64,000 nucleotides of DNA from Desulfosudis oleivorans Hxd3 (lineage in GTDB: Bacteria > Desulfobacterota > Desulfobacteria > Desulfobacterales > Desulfosudaceae): positions 1,181,001 through 1,245,000 of the forward strand of contig NC_009943.1 of the NCBI RefSeq assembly GCF_000018405.1, given 5' to 3'. Position numbers and translations under genes: made by a program. Every line of letters starts with the position of its first letter. Positions within the stretch are counted from its first letter, which is position 1. The notes beneath the pieces are model-generated. The model did no database searches. It worked only from the letters and a program-made list of their open reading frames with translations, and was not told the origin of the DNA. Below, piece after piece: positions 7,981-16,436 of the stretch.

Positions 7981-9030
7981 ATGGTAAAAAGTGATTTGCA
8001 GAAGAAAACGATTCTTGTCACCGGCGGCGCCGGTTTTATCGGTACCAATTTTATCTATCACGCCCTGGATGCAAGTTTCCAGTGTCGGATTGTTAACCTG
8101 GATGCGCTTTTGTGTGGCGGCAATGCCTCCAATCTTGACCGGCTGCCGGACCCTGCCAGGTCGCGATACCGGTTTGTGCGCGGTAAGGTTCAGGACGGTG
8201 CCCTGCTGGACCGGCTTTTTGCCGAAGAACAGTTTGCCGGTGTGTTTCATTTCGCGGCCCAGACCCACGTGGACCGCTCCATCACCGATCCCGGGGATTT
8301 TGTTGAATCCAATGTGGTGGGGACTTTTCGCCTGCTGGATACATGTCTCAAGTACTGGCGCCGGGGTGCTCTGGATCCTGACTTTCGCATGGTTCATGTC
8401 TCCACGGACGAGGTGTATGGCAGCCTGGGCAGTGAAGGGCGCTTCTCCGAAACCAGCCCTTACGATCCCTCCAGCCCCTACTCTGCGTCAAAGGCGGGTT
8501 CGGACCATCTGGTCAAATCCTATGTGCGGACCTATGGATTGCCGGCCATGGTGACCAACTGCTCCAACAATTTTGGCCCCTACCAGTATCCTGAAAAACT
8601 GATTCCCCTGATGATTGCCAGTATTCTAAACGAAGAACCGCTCCCGGTTTACGGGGATGGCAAAAATGTCCGGGACTGGCTCTACGTGCTGGACCACTGC
8701 GAGGCCCTGATGCGGGTGTTTGAGGCCGGCCGGCCGGGGGAGAGTTACAACATCGGCGGAGGACAGGAGTATGAGAACATCGAACTGGTACACATGCTTT
8801 GCGACCTGGTGGACACCCGGCTGGGACGTCCCGAGGCGCAAAGCCGTCGTCTGGTCCGGTTTGTCACCGACCGGCCGGGCCATGACCGGCGGTACGCCAT
8901 TGACGCATCAAAAATCAAACACGCCCTGGACTGGAGCCCCCGGCACGATTTTACCCGGGCCCTGGACCAGACCGTGACATGGTACCTGAGCAACCGGCAG
9001 TGGCTGACAGGCGGCAAGCAGGATCAATAA
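7981..9030 (+). CDS. rfbB: dTDP-glucose 4,6-dehydratase
   Basis: 349 residues, normal for RmlB/RfbB. It removes water from dTDP-glucose to give dTDP-4-keto-6-deoxyglucose, the second step towards dTDP-rhamnose and other deoxysugars. Visible motifs are the NAD-binding TGGAGFIGTNFI at the N-terminus, the catalytic HVSTDEVYG segment, the YSASKAGSDH (Tyr-x3-Lys) pair, and NNFGPYQYPEKLIPL, which is typical of the family. AAGGAAAA lies ahead of the ATG. rmlA follows after 23 bases and rmlC after 2 more, so the three form one operon. Confidence 0.95.
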   Translation: MVKSDLQKKTILVTGGAGFIGTNFIYHALDASFQCRIVNLDALLCGGNASNLDRLPDPARSRYRFVRGKVQDGALLDRLFAEEQFAGVFHFAAQTHVDRSITDPGDFVESNVVGTFRLLDTCLKYWRRGALDPDFRMVHVSTDEVYGSLGSEGRFSETSPYDPSSPYSASKAGSDHLVKSYVRTYGLPAMVTNCSNNFGPYQYPEKLIPLMIASILNEEPLPVYGDGKNVRDWLYVLDHCEALMRVFEAGRPGESYNIGGGQEYENIELVHMLCDLVDTRLGRPEAQSRRLVRFVTDRPGHDRRYAIDASKIKHALDWSPRHDFTRALDQTVTWYLSNRQWLTGGKQDQ

Positions 9031-9053
9031 AATAGACAAACAGGAGTTGGATA

Positions 9054-9932
9054 ATGAAGGGTATTATTCTGGCGGGAGGATCGGGAACACGGCTTCATCC
9101 GGTCACCCATGTGGTAAGCAAACAGTTGCTGCCGGTCTATGACAAACCCATGATCTACTACCCGCTGTCGGTCCTGCTGCTGGCCGGTATACGGGACATC
9201 CTGATTATTTCGACTCCCGTCGACCTGCCTGGTTTTCAGCGGCTGCTTGGGGACGGCTCCCAGTGGGGGGTCTCTTTTTCCTATGCCGAACAGCCACGGC
9301 CCGAAGGACTTGCCCAGGCCTTTGTGATCGGCAGAAATTTTATCGGTAAAGATTCTGTGTGCCTGATTCTGGGGGATAATATTTTTTATGGTTACGGTGT
9401 GACAGGCAAAGTCTCCCAGGCCGTGCAAATTACGGCAGGGGCCACTATTTTTGGTTACTGGGTGAAGGATCCCCAGCGCTACGGGGTGGCGGCTTTTGAC
9501 GCGGAGGGCCGTGTGGTGGATATTGAGGAAAAACCGTTGCATCCAAAGTCCAATTGGGCCGTGACCGGCCTTTATTTCTACGACAACCGGGTGGTGGATA
9601 TCGCCGCAGGACTGAAGCCATCGGCCCGGGGTGAACTTGAGATCACTGACGTGAACCGGGCCTATCTTGAGAGCGGGGACCTGTTTCTTGAGAAGCTGGG
9701 CCGGGGCGTGGCCTGGCTGGACACCGGCACACCGGAGAGCCTGCTGGAAGCATCCAATTTTATTGAGACCATTGAAAAGCGCCAGGGCCTCAAGATCGCC
9801 TGCGTGGAGGAAGTGGCCTATCGAAAGGGTTTTATCGACGCGGCCCATCTGGAGAAGCTGGCCGCTGTTTATGGCAAGAGCGCCTATGGCGCTTACCTGC
9901 TGGACGTGCTCCGGTTCAAAAGAGAGGTATAA
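9054..9932 (+). CDS. rfbA: glucose-1-phosphate thymidylyltransferase
   Basis: 292 residues, the expected length for RmlA/RfbA. It joins dTTP and glucose 1-phosphate to make dTDP-glucose, the first committed step of the pathway. Motifs seen are the nucleotide-binding [27 protein letters not shown], the metal-site segment ILGDNIFYG, and the sugar-binding region with [13 protein letters not shown]. The ribosome site AGGAGTTGG is well placed. The gene ends two bases before rmlC. Confidence 0.95.
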   Translation: MKGIILAGGSGTRLHPVTHVVSKQLLPVYDKPMIYYPLSVLLLAGIRDILIISTPVDLPGFQRLLGDGSQWGVSFSYAEQPRPEGLAQAFVIGRNFIGKDSVCLILGDNIFYGYGVTGKVSQAVQITAGATIFGYWVKDPQRYGVAAFDAEGRVVDIEEKPLHPKSNWAVTGLYFYDNRVVDIAAGLKPSARGELEITDVNRAYLESGDLFLEKLGRGVAWLDTGTPESLLEASNFIETIEKRQGLKIACVEEVAYRKGFIDAAHLEKLAAVYGKSAYGAYLLDVLRFKREV

Positions 9933-9934
9933 AC

Positions 9935-10498
9935 ATGCGGGTTGTTGACACGGATATCACCGGGGTGCGTATCATTGAGCCGGATGTTTTTGAGGATGCG
10001 CGCGGGTTTTTCATGGAGACCTACCAGCGGCAGCGATATGCGGGATACGGAGTGGATGTGGATTTTGTTCAGGACAACCTCTCCTTCTCTTCAGCAGGCA
10101 CATTGCGGGGGCTGCACTACCAGTATCCTTTTGCCCAGGAAAAACTGGTCCATGTCATATCCGGCGAAATTTATGATGTGGCCGTGGATGTGCGGCGCGG
10201 CTCTCCCACCTTTGGCCGGTGGGTGGGAACGGCACTTTCATCTGCCAACCGGCGGCAGTTTTTTATTCCAAAGGGCTTTGCCCATGGTTTTTTGGTAGTA
10301 AGCGACACGGCTCTAGTGACCTATAAATGCGGCGATTATTACCATCCCGAGGCGGACCGGACCCTGCGCTGGGATGACCCGGCACTTATCATCGACTGGG
10401 GAACAAAAACGCCTCTGCTGTCGCCAAAGGATGCGGCGGCGCCGAGTCTGAAGGATATTCCTTCAGGCTACTTGCCTGTATACGGTGAGTTTAAATAA
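9935..10498 (+). CDS. rfbC: dTDP-4-dehydrorhamnose 3,5-epimerase
   Basis: 187 residues, a cupin enzyme of the RmlC family. It inverts C3 and C5 of dTDP-4-keto-6-deoxyglucose. Family motifs include FFMETYQRQRY, VQDNLSFSSAGTLRGLHYQ with the catalytic-region His, and GFAHGFLV. It starts two bases after rmlA. The final enzyme of rhamnose synthesis, RmlD, does not follow, and transcription appears to end at the terminator 10705-10726. Confidence 0.95.
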   Translation: MRVVDTDITGVRIIEPDVFEDARGFFMETYQRQRYAGYGVDVDFVQDNLSFSSAGTLRGLHYQYPFAQEKLVHVISGEIYDVAVDVRRGSPTFGRWVGTALSSANRRQFFIPKGFAHGFLVVSDTALVTYKCGDYYHPEADRTLRWDDPALIIDWGTKTPLLSPKDAAAPSLKDIPSGYLPVYGEFK

Positions 10499-10579
10499 AC
10501 AACCACGGGCCAAAAGTCGGTGGGTTTAAATCAAGCAATGAAAGGGCAGATACGGGGCAAAGATCCTTTAAACACATGT

Positions 10580-10685
10580 CCGTGCTCGTGAACGTAAACG
10601 TGTTCGTAAACGAAACAATGCTCATCAATTGAGCCAAATTCGTTAACAGTCACGTTCACGGCCACGGTCACGAGTACGAGCACGG
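10580..10685. repeat. long imperfect palindrome made of degenerate CGTGNN hexamers
   Basis: The left arm (10580-10614) reads in six-base steps CGTGCT, CGTGAA, CGTAAA, CGTGTT, CGTAAA. The right arm (10639-10685), read on the minus strand, gives CGTGCT, CGTACT, CGTGAC, CGTGGC, CGTGAA, CGTGAC, then TGTTAACGAA. The centre contains a nested hairpin, GCTCA-TCAAT-TGAGC. The arms are not exact copies but keep the CGTNNN phase, so the whole could fold as a long cruciform or RNA hairpin. It lies between rmlC and the APS kinase gene and contains no ORF. Confidence 0.75.
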
Positions 10686-10704
10686 GAAAAAACAACTGGG
10701 ACTG

Positions 10705-10726
10705 CCCGCCTGAAAGGCGGGGTTTT
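10705..10726 (+). terminator. intrinsic terminator after the rml genes
   Basis: The six-base-pair stem CCCGCC (10705-10710) pairs with GGCGGG (10716-10721) around a TGAAA loop, followed by G and TTTT (10723-10726). It separates the sugar operon from the APS kinase gene, whose ATG is at 10768. Confidence 0.65.
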
Positions 10727-10767
10727 AACCTTGACTGGGACCAATAAACGATTTATCCGGAGAAAAA

Positions 10768-12480
10768 ATGAAAAACGGCATTGCCCCCCCTCACGGCGGA
10801 CGGCTGATCAATCTGGTGGCCGATGAATCAAGGGTTGCCGGGCTGAAGGAGCAGGCCCTGAACCTGGAAGAGATCGTATTGAGCGGCCGCCAGCTATGTG
10901 ATTTCGACATGCTGGCCACCGGTGTTTTTTCTCCGCTCTCCAGGTTTATGACCCGCACCGATTATGAGGCTGTTGTGGCGCAAATGCGGCTGGCATCGGG
11001 AGAGCTGTTCCCCCTGCCGGTGTGCCTGGATGTTTCAAACGAACGTGCCAGAACCCTGGCGCCGGGACAGGCCGTGGCCCTGCGGGACCAGGAGGGGCTG
11101 CTGCTGGCGGTGATGCACATTACCGACGTCTGGCAGCCGGACCGGGAACACGAGGCCCGGACGGTTTATGGTACCACCGACTGCGCCCATCCAGGCGTTC
11201 ACCACCTGCTGCGATGTTGTGGTGAATATTACGTGGGCGGTACCATGGAGGTGGTGCAACTGCCCATCTACCTGGACTCCCGGCAGCTTCGCAAAAGCCC
11301 GGCAGAGGTCCGGGAACTTTACCGAAAGCTCTCGTGGCACCGGGTGATCGGATTTCACACGCGCCAGCCCGTTCACCGGCTTCAGTTCGAGATGACCATT
11401 CGGGCCATGCGGACGGCAAGAGCCAACCTGCTCTGCCTGCCCAGCGTGGGCACGATTGATCCTGACGACGTGGATCACTATACACGGGTCCGGTGTTATA
11501 AGCGGGTGGCCGAACGCTATCCGCCCGATTCCTTTCTGCTCAACCTGGTGCCCATGGCCATGCGCATGGCCGGGCCCAGGGAAGCCCTTCTGCATCTGAT
11601 TGTGGCCAGGAACTTCGGCTGCTCCGGATTTATTATCGGTCCGGACCATGCCAGCCCCCCCCATCCGGATAATGGCGTGGCGTTTTATGAAAAGGACCGT
11701 GCCTGCCGACTGCTTGAAACCCATGCCGGAGAACTGGGCATGGAGGTGATCGTATTTAACGAGATCGTCTATCTTCCTTTTGAGGATGAGTTTGTTCCCG
11801 TGGACCAGGTGGCCGATGGCACACAGTATGTTTCCATGCCGGGGTCTTTGATCCGGCGGCGGATGCGGGCCGGCAAAACCGTTCCCGACTGGGCCACTTT
11901 TCCGGAGGTGCTTGAGGAGCTGGAGCGGGCCTGCCCGCCACCGGCCCGGCAGGGGTTTACCGTGTTTTTTACCGGCCTTTCCGGCGCCGGTAAGTCCACC
12001 ATTGCCAGGATCCTTTACTCCCGGTTTTTAGAGATCGGTACCCGGCCGGTGACCCTTCTGGACGGCGACATCGTGCGGCACAACCTATCCAGTGAGCTGA
12101 CCTTTTCAAAGGAACACCGGGATATCAACGTGAAGCGTATCGGGTTTGTGGCCAGTGAGATCACCAAGAACCGGGGCGTCGCCATCTGCGCGCCTATTGC
12201 GCCCTATGCCGCCACCCGGGCCGATGTGCGGCGGGTCATTGAGGCGTATGGCGGATTCTTCGAGGTCCACGTGGCAACGCCCATTGAGGAGTGTGAAAAA
12301 CGGGATCGCAAGGGGATGTACGCCAAGGCCAGGGCCGGAAAGATCAAGGGGTTTACCGGCGTGGATGATCCTTACCAGGCGCCGGTCTGCCCGGACCTGA
12401 AGATCGACACCACGGACATGACCCCGGACGAGGCGGCCCAGGCCATTCTGCTGTTTCTCGGCGAAAAGGGATATATATAA
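10768..12480 (+). CDS. two-domain APS kinase with a divergent ATP-sulfurylase-like domain
   Basis: 570 residues. Residues about 1-390 match the PUA-like and catalytic fold of ATP sulfurylase, and residues about 395-570 are a complete APS kinase. The kinase has the P-loop GLSGAGKST (403-411), LDGD (431-434) and the R-x-x-N-x-x-R region, so it should make PAPS from APS and ATP. The sulfurylase half is altered. The canonical Q-T-R-N-P-x-H-x-x-H motif reads H-T-R-Q-P-V-H-R-L-Q (197-206), losing the second His. The canonical GRDHAGPG reads GPDHASPP (291-298), losing the Arg. A two-domain APS kinase from Thiobacillus denitrificans with an inactive sulfurylase-like domain is known (from memory) and is the likely model. 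A good ribosome site (CCGGAGAAAAA) precedes the ATG. It sits next to sugar genes, so PAPS for sulfated glycans is a reasonable guess. Confidence 0.85.
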   Translation: MKNGIAPPHGGRLINLVADESRVAGLKEQALNLEEIVLSGRQLCDFDMLATGVFSPLSRFMTRTDYEAVVAQMRLASGELFPLPVCLDVSNERARTLAPGQAVALRDQEGLLLAVMHITDVWQPDREHEARTVYGTTDCAHPGVHHLLRCCGEYYVGGTMEVVQLPIYLDSRQLRKSPAEVRELYRKLSWHRVIGFHTRQPVHRLQFEMTIRAMRTARANLLCLPSVGTIDPDDVDHYTRVRCYKRVAERYPPDSFLLNLVPMAMRMAGPREALLHLIVARNFGCSGFIIGPDHASPPHPDNGVAFYEKDRACRLLETHAGELGMEVIVFNEIVYLPFEDEFVPVDQVADGTQYVSMPGSLIRRRMRAGKTVPDWATFPEVLEELERACPPPARQGFTVFFTGLSGAGKSTIARILYSRFLEIGTRPVTLLDGDIVRHNLSSELTFSKEHRDINVKRIGFVASEITKNRGVAICAPIAPYAATRADVRRVIEAYGGFFEVHVATPIEECEKRDRKGMYAKARAGKIKGFTGVDDPYQAPVCPDLKIDTTDMTPDEAAQAILLFLGEKGYI

Positions 12481-12508
12481 TCGTCAGTGGCCTTTCGTCT
12501 GATATATT

Positions 12509-13156
12509 TCATTTCTCCCCGGTTTCAACAATCCGGCACACATCGGCAATAATTTCTTCGGAGAGCAGTTGCATGGCCCGGCTCATGGCTTCGGCAAAGG
12601 CCCGGGGATGGTTGCGCACACAGGGTGCCGACGCCTGGTAACTTTTTTGAAGTACAACGGCGCTATTGCCGGTGCCGGGTGGCCCGGTCACCGTGACAGT
12701 CAGCAGGAGTTCGGCCTGCCAGGGATCGGCGGTATCGTTTTCCAGAAAGATTTCGACGTGACCCTTGATGTCATAAGCCGCTGAAGCGGGAGCAGCCGGG
12801 CCGAAAACAGCGGCGAAATTTCCGGACCGCCTCAGGTCTCTTGCCAGCAGGTGGCTTACCATGTCGGCCGGCGCCGTGTGCCACCGGTGATACACGTAGG
12901 CGTCGGTCTGGAAAGGTTGTTTTTTGTAGATCATGGCGGTGGTGGCGTAGAGGGGATCGGCGGAGAACCGGTCCACGCGGATCGCCGGTGCCGACGGTTT
13001 GCTGCCGGTGGGTGCCGGGGGATCGTATTCCAGAATGTAGTAGGCGGTCTGTATAGGAGGCTGGGTCAGGCTCGACAGGTTGATGCAGCCGGCGGCTACC
13101 AGGGTCAGTGCCCCGAAAACAAGGCATCGCGCAAACGGGATGTGACGGACGTTCAT
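12509..13156 (-). CDS. ABC-type transport auxiliary lipoprotein (PqiC/DUF330-like)
   Basis: A 215-residue lipoprotein and the last gene of an Mla-type operon. I use the ATG at 13156, which has GGAG upstream, not the TTG at 13180. A signal peptide ends in the lipobox LVAAGC at about residues 19-24, so it should be lipid-anchored in the periplasm. The body matches the ABC-type transport auxiliary lipoprotein family, with YYILEYDPP near the start and a Ser/Thr-rich beta region. These proteins sit with MCE transporters and likely dock the MCE protein to the outer membrane. It begins 33 bases after the MCE gene ends. Confidence 0.8.
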   Translation of the reverse strand: MNVRHIPFARCLVFGALTLVAAGCINLSSLTQPPIQTAYYILEYDPPAPTGSKPSAPAIRVDRFSADPLYATTAMIYKKQPFQTDAYVYHRWHTAPADMVSHLLARDLRRSGNFAAVFGPAAPASAAYDIKGHVEIFLENDTADPWQAELLLTVTVTGPPGTGNSAVVLQKSYQASAPCVRNHPRAFAEAMSRAMQLLSEEIIADVCRIVETGEK

Positions 13157-13189
13157 GTGGATAGCACTCCATGGCGGCAAAAAGGTTGT

Positions 13190-14155
13190 CTATGGCGTAT
13201 CATAAGGCTCAATGTTTTTCTCCGGCAGGGGGGCCGCGAAAAAAAGCTGGGAAGGCTGGCTGGCACCCTTGGCGGTCATCTGTCGCAGGTTGCTGCTGAT
13301 CTCTTCAAGATGGCCGATGGTGACAAGCAGGCGGCTCTCAAAGGTGTCGATGCGGGTATCGGCCCGTCCCATCATGGCGGTCCCGGTGGTTGTGATCTCC
13401 CGAATCTGGATCATGGCCGCTTTCATGTTGGCGATGGCGTCGCTGAGCTCCTTCTCGTTGGCCGTGATCAGGTCGTCCACCCGGGTGGCGGCCTGGCTTG
13501 CCCGGGAGGTCAATCTGTTCAGGCCGGGAGCTGCGGACTCAAAGGAGGAGATTACCCGGTTGGCGTTCAAAATAGCGGTGTCCAGGCGATCGGAGATGGT
13601 CTTGACCTGGGCGTCTGCCAGGGTTTTATTGATCGCCGCCAGGGTCTCTTTCAGCCCATCGGATATTGTTGCCAGGTCGAGCCCCTTGAGCTGTTCCACC
13701 ACCTCGGTAACGCCCCCCAGCAATTCCCGGATGTCGGAGGGGCGGGTGGGAATAACGGGATAGGTGGAGGCATGGGCCGGAGTGGGAAGCAGGACCGATT
13801 CCCCCGGTTTTTTCAGGTCGAGCTCCACAAACATGATGCCCGTGATACCGATGGACTTGAGCTGTGCAATGGTATCGGTTCCCGGCTTCCAGTCCGGGTC
13901 AATCCGCAGCATCACCTCAATGAGCCGGTCGTCCTTTGATATGCGGATGTCGTGGACCTGGCCAATGGAGACCCCCCGGTACTTGACCGGTGAGTCCTTG
14001 TTCAGACCCTGAACCGATTCGTCAAAATAGCTTACGTAGAGGCTGCCCTTCTGAAAATAGCTGGTGGCCCCCACGTAGATCACGGTGGCAGCGGTAACGG
14101 CGATGCCGATAATCAGAAACAGGCCCACGATAAAGTTGGTCCGCATTGAGGCCAT
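13190..14155 (-). CDS. MCE-family (MlaD-like) lipid transport protein
   Basis: 321 residues. One N-terminal transmembrane helix (residues about 8-30) anchors the protein in the inner membrane. A single MCE domain follows at about residues 38-118 (VSYFDESVQGLNKDSPVKYRG, then GVSIGQV and GITGIMFVEL). The rest is a long helical region with heptad character, which in other single-MCE proteins forms a barrel or needle across the periplasm. It binds lipids and passes them between the membranes with the MlaE/MlaF-type transporter encoded upstream. It is longer than E. coli MlaD (about 180 residues), nearer to PqiB-like or mycobacterial-type helical tails. Confidence 0.88.
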   Translation of the reverse strand: MASMRTNFIVGLFLIIGIAVTAATVIYVGATSYFQKGSLYVSYFDESVQGLNKDSPVKYRGVSIGQVHDIRISKDDRLIEVMLRIDPDWKPGTDTIAQLKSIGITGIMFVELDLKKPGESVLLPTPAHASTYPVIPTRPSDIRELLGGVTEVVEQLKGLDLATISDGLKETLAAINKTLADAQVKTISDRLDTAILNANRVISSFESAAPGLNRLTSRASQAATRVDDLITANEKELSDAIANMKAAMIQIREITTTGTAMMGRADTRIDTFESRLLVTIGHLEEISSNLRQMTAKGASQPSQLFFAAPLPEKNIEPYDTP

Positions 14156-14202
14156 GCAGCATATTCCTTATGCTTGTTGTGCTTCCCGCCCGGCGTGTGC
14201 CG

Positions 14203-14964
14203 TCAGACGGTCTGCCAGCCGGTTGTTCCGGGCCGGGGCTGCCGGTTAAAAAACTGTTTTACAAAAGGGTCTTTGCATTCATTTTTCAGGAATTCCGGTG
14301 TTCCTTCGGCGACAATGCCCTTTTTTACCTTGCCCAGCATGATGACCCGCCTGGTCAGGGTAAAGACGCTGGCAAGGTCATGGGTCACCACCACCATGGT
14401 TGTACCAGAACTCCGGTTTATATGCAAAATCAGTTCGTCGATCTCCGCCGCACTGATCGGGTCCAGGCCGGAGGAGGGTTCATCCAGAAACAGGATCGAA
14501 GGGCTCAGGGCCAGTGCCCGGGCCAGGGCCGCCTTTTTTTTCATGCCGCCGCTGAGTTCGGAGGGCAGGTGGTTTTCATACCCGGCAAGTCCCACCATTC
14601 CCAGCTTCATGCGAACAATTTTTTCAATAGCGTTTTTGTCAAGATCGGTATAGGCGGCAATGGGCAGGGCGATGTTTTCCCCCACGGTCATGGAGCCGAA
14701 CAGGGCGTTGTTCTGAAACAGAACCCCGACCTTTTTTGTGATGGCGTGCCGGGTCAGGGGCGCGCCTTCCAGGAACACGGTCCCCGATGAGGGCTTTGCC
14801 AGTCCGATCAGGATGCGCATCAGCGTGGTTTTTCCGCAACCGCTTTCGCCGATGATCACCACGATTTCATGCCTGTAGATGGAAAGGTTTACATCGTCGA
14901 GTACCACGGCGGCGCCGAACCGGGCACGAATGCTTCTGGTCTCGATGATTTTTTCCGCAGCCAT
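14203..14964 (-). CDS. Mla-type ABC transporter ATPase
   Basis: 253 residues. All ABC motifs are present: Walker A GESGCGKTT (about 38-46), the signature LSGGMKKKAALARAL, Walker B ILFLDEPSSGLDP and the switch His in VVVTHDLAS. The KKKAALARA variant of the signature and overall similarity point to the MlaF/Ttg2A branch that powers MCE lipid transporters. It starts one base after the permease ends, so the two are tightly coupled. Confidence 0.9.
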   Translation of the reverse strand: MAAEKIIETRSIRARFGAAVVLDDVNLSIYRHEIVVIIGESGCGKTTLMRILIGLAKPSSGTVFLEGAPLTRHAITKKVGVLFQNNALFGSMTVGENIALPIAAYTDLDKNAIEKIVRMKLGMVGLAGYENHLPSELSGGMKKKAALARALALSPSILFLDEPSSGLDPISAAEIDELILHINRSSGTTMVVVTHDLASVFTLTRRVIMLGKVKKGIVAEGTPEFLKNECKDPFVKQFFNRQPRPGTTGWQTV

Positions 14965-14965
14965 A

Positions 14966-16123
14966 TTATCCCCAGTAAAGCCGAATCAGTGCCACCACCG
15001 AGTCGGCCAGTATGATAAAGAAGATGCCGGTGACAACGGCCGACGTGGCGGCCCCGCCCACCGACGCGGCCCCGCCCCGGACCTGGAATCCCCGAAGACA
15101 GCCGATGACGGCGATGAGAAGGGCGAATATGCCGCTTTTGGCAAGGGCCCACAGCACATCGTCAATGAAAAGCGCGTCCGACACGCCTTCCAGGTAGGGT
15201 CCCATCTGAAGGTTCAGCAGGGTCACGCACACCACCAGACCGCCCAGCAGGGCAAAGATCACCGAGCAGACGGTGAGAATGGGAAGCACCACCACCAGGG
15301 CCGTGATGCGCGGTATTGCCAGAAACAGGGTGGGGTCGAACCCCATGCTAATCAGCGCGTCCACCTCCTCGGATATTTTCATGGTGCCGATCTCCGCCGC
15401 ATAGGCGGAACCGGTGCGGCCGGCAACGACGATGGCGGTCATCATGGGGCCGATCTCCGCCACCATGGCAAAGGTGATCATGGCCGGGATATAGATATCG
15501 CCTCCCAGTTTTGTCAACTGCACCGATGAAACAAAGGCCGAAATCAGGCCGATAATGATGCCGATAAGACCGATGATGGGGATTGCGTCTACGCCGTCCC
15601 TTCTGATCAGTTCAATGGTGTCGGCCATTCGGAAAGAGCGGGGGGAAAAGAGCGCGCGCATGAAGGCAAACAGTATGGACCCCACAAAGGCGATGGAGGA
15701 GTCGACCCGTTTGATGCCGCCGATTACCGTATTGCCCACCTCTGGAATGACATCCAGCAGGCCGTGGCTGGCTGAGGCATGGGGAGGCACCGCATTCAGA
15801 TCTGCTATGCCGGAAAAAAGCTGAAAGAGTCGTTGCGCCTGCCCGGTCACCTGGACGACCACCACCCCGCATCCTTTTTGTATGGCAACGCTTTTGAAGT
15901 TTTCGACAGCCAGCACACCAAAATCGTCCACGCTGGTGATGTCGGCCAGGTCCAGACGTATGGGACAGGCCCCCTGACGGCGCTCAAGAATTTTATGAAG
16001 ATCAGCGGAAAGGGATTGGTGGGAGTCGATGGTCAGGGCGCCTGAGACATGAATCGTGATACCGCTGCCAGAGTCTTCATCAACCCGAAGACGGGCGGTG
16101 GGCCTCTCTGTGGCGTCCGGCAT
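14966..16123 (-). CDS. Mla-type ABC permease with N-terminal STAS domain
   Basis: 385 residues. Residues about 20-110 form a STAS-like domain (IRLDLADITSVDDFGVLAV), and residues about 120-385 are the MlaE permease with five to six membrane helices. The permease keeps the family segment VAEIGPMMTAIVVAGRTGSAYAAEIGTMK and the coupling helix EEVDALISMGFDP. In E. coli the STAS part is a separate protein, MlaB; here the two are fused, as in many other bacteria. It is the first transporter gene of the operon permease-ATPase-MCE-lipoprotein. The complex moves phospholipids across the periplasm. Confidence 0.9.
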   Translation of the reverse strand: MPDATERPTARLRVDEDSGSGITIHVSGALTIDSHQSLSADLHKILERRQGACPIRLDLADITSVDDFGVLAVENFKSVAIQKGCGVVVVQVTGQAQRLFQLFSGIADLNAVPPHASASHGLLDVIPEVGNTVIGGIKRVDSSIAFVGSILFAFMRALFSPRSFRMADTIELIRRDGVDAIPIIGLIGIIIGLISAFVSSVQLTKLGGDIYIPAMITFAMVAEIGPMMTAIVVAGRTGSAYAAEIGTMKISEEVDALISMGFDPTLFLAIPRITALVVVLPILTVCSVIFALLGGLVVCVTLLNLQMGPYLEGVSDALFIDDVLWALAKSGIFALLIAVIGCLRGFQVRGGAASVGGAATSAVVTGIFFIILADSVVALIRLYWG

Positions 16124-16155
16124 GGTCCCCCCTCATGGTTCCCCGCAATACCCGG

Positions 16156-16344
16156 TTACACGGCAGCATAATGATTGAAGCAGGATATCCCCTCGGCCAG
16201 GACGGCCTGGACCCTGTCCAGGACCGGACAGGCTTCACAGCAGCGGGGCAGCTCTTTTCGCTGGTGGCAGTCCCGGCATGGGCTTTTGATAAAATAGCCT
16301 ATTTCAAAGTCAAACTTGTTTCTGTTGGCAAAGATTTCGTACAT
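16156..16344 (-). CDS. small cysteine-rich protein, unknown
   Basis: A 62-residue frame starting with ATG at 16344, 33 bases upstream of the STAS-MlaE gene on the same strand. It carries a dense cysteine pattern, C-x2-C, then CC-x2-C and a final Cys (SPCRDCHQRKELPRCCEACP), suggestive of a metal-binding knuckle. The ribosome site is weak (AGCGGAA). I do not recognise a family. Its position and metal-binding look favour a real gene, possibly co-transcribed with the lipid transporter, but a chance ORF is not excluded. Confidence 0.45.
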   Translation of the reverse strand: MYEIFANRNKFDFEIGYFIKSPCRDCHQRKELPRCCEACPVLDRVQAVLAEGISCFNHYAAV

Positions 16345-16436
16345 GTTAAAACATTCCGCTTTGAGTGAGCATGTTGCGCTTTTTTCTATACCACGGCTTG
16401 AAATGGATGTAAAACCCGCGGGAAGGTCCCAGACAA

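Noticed and set aside
10580-10685. The hexamer palindrome considered as a CRISPR array or a transcription terminator
   Set aside because: There are no spacers between repeats and no cas genes. The arms are far longer than a terminator stem and are not followed by a T run; a separate terminator lies at 10705.
12851-13939. A 362-codon plus-strand frame in the lipid transport operon
   Set aside because: Antisense to the lipoprotein and MCE genes, whose domains are certain.
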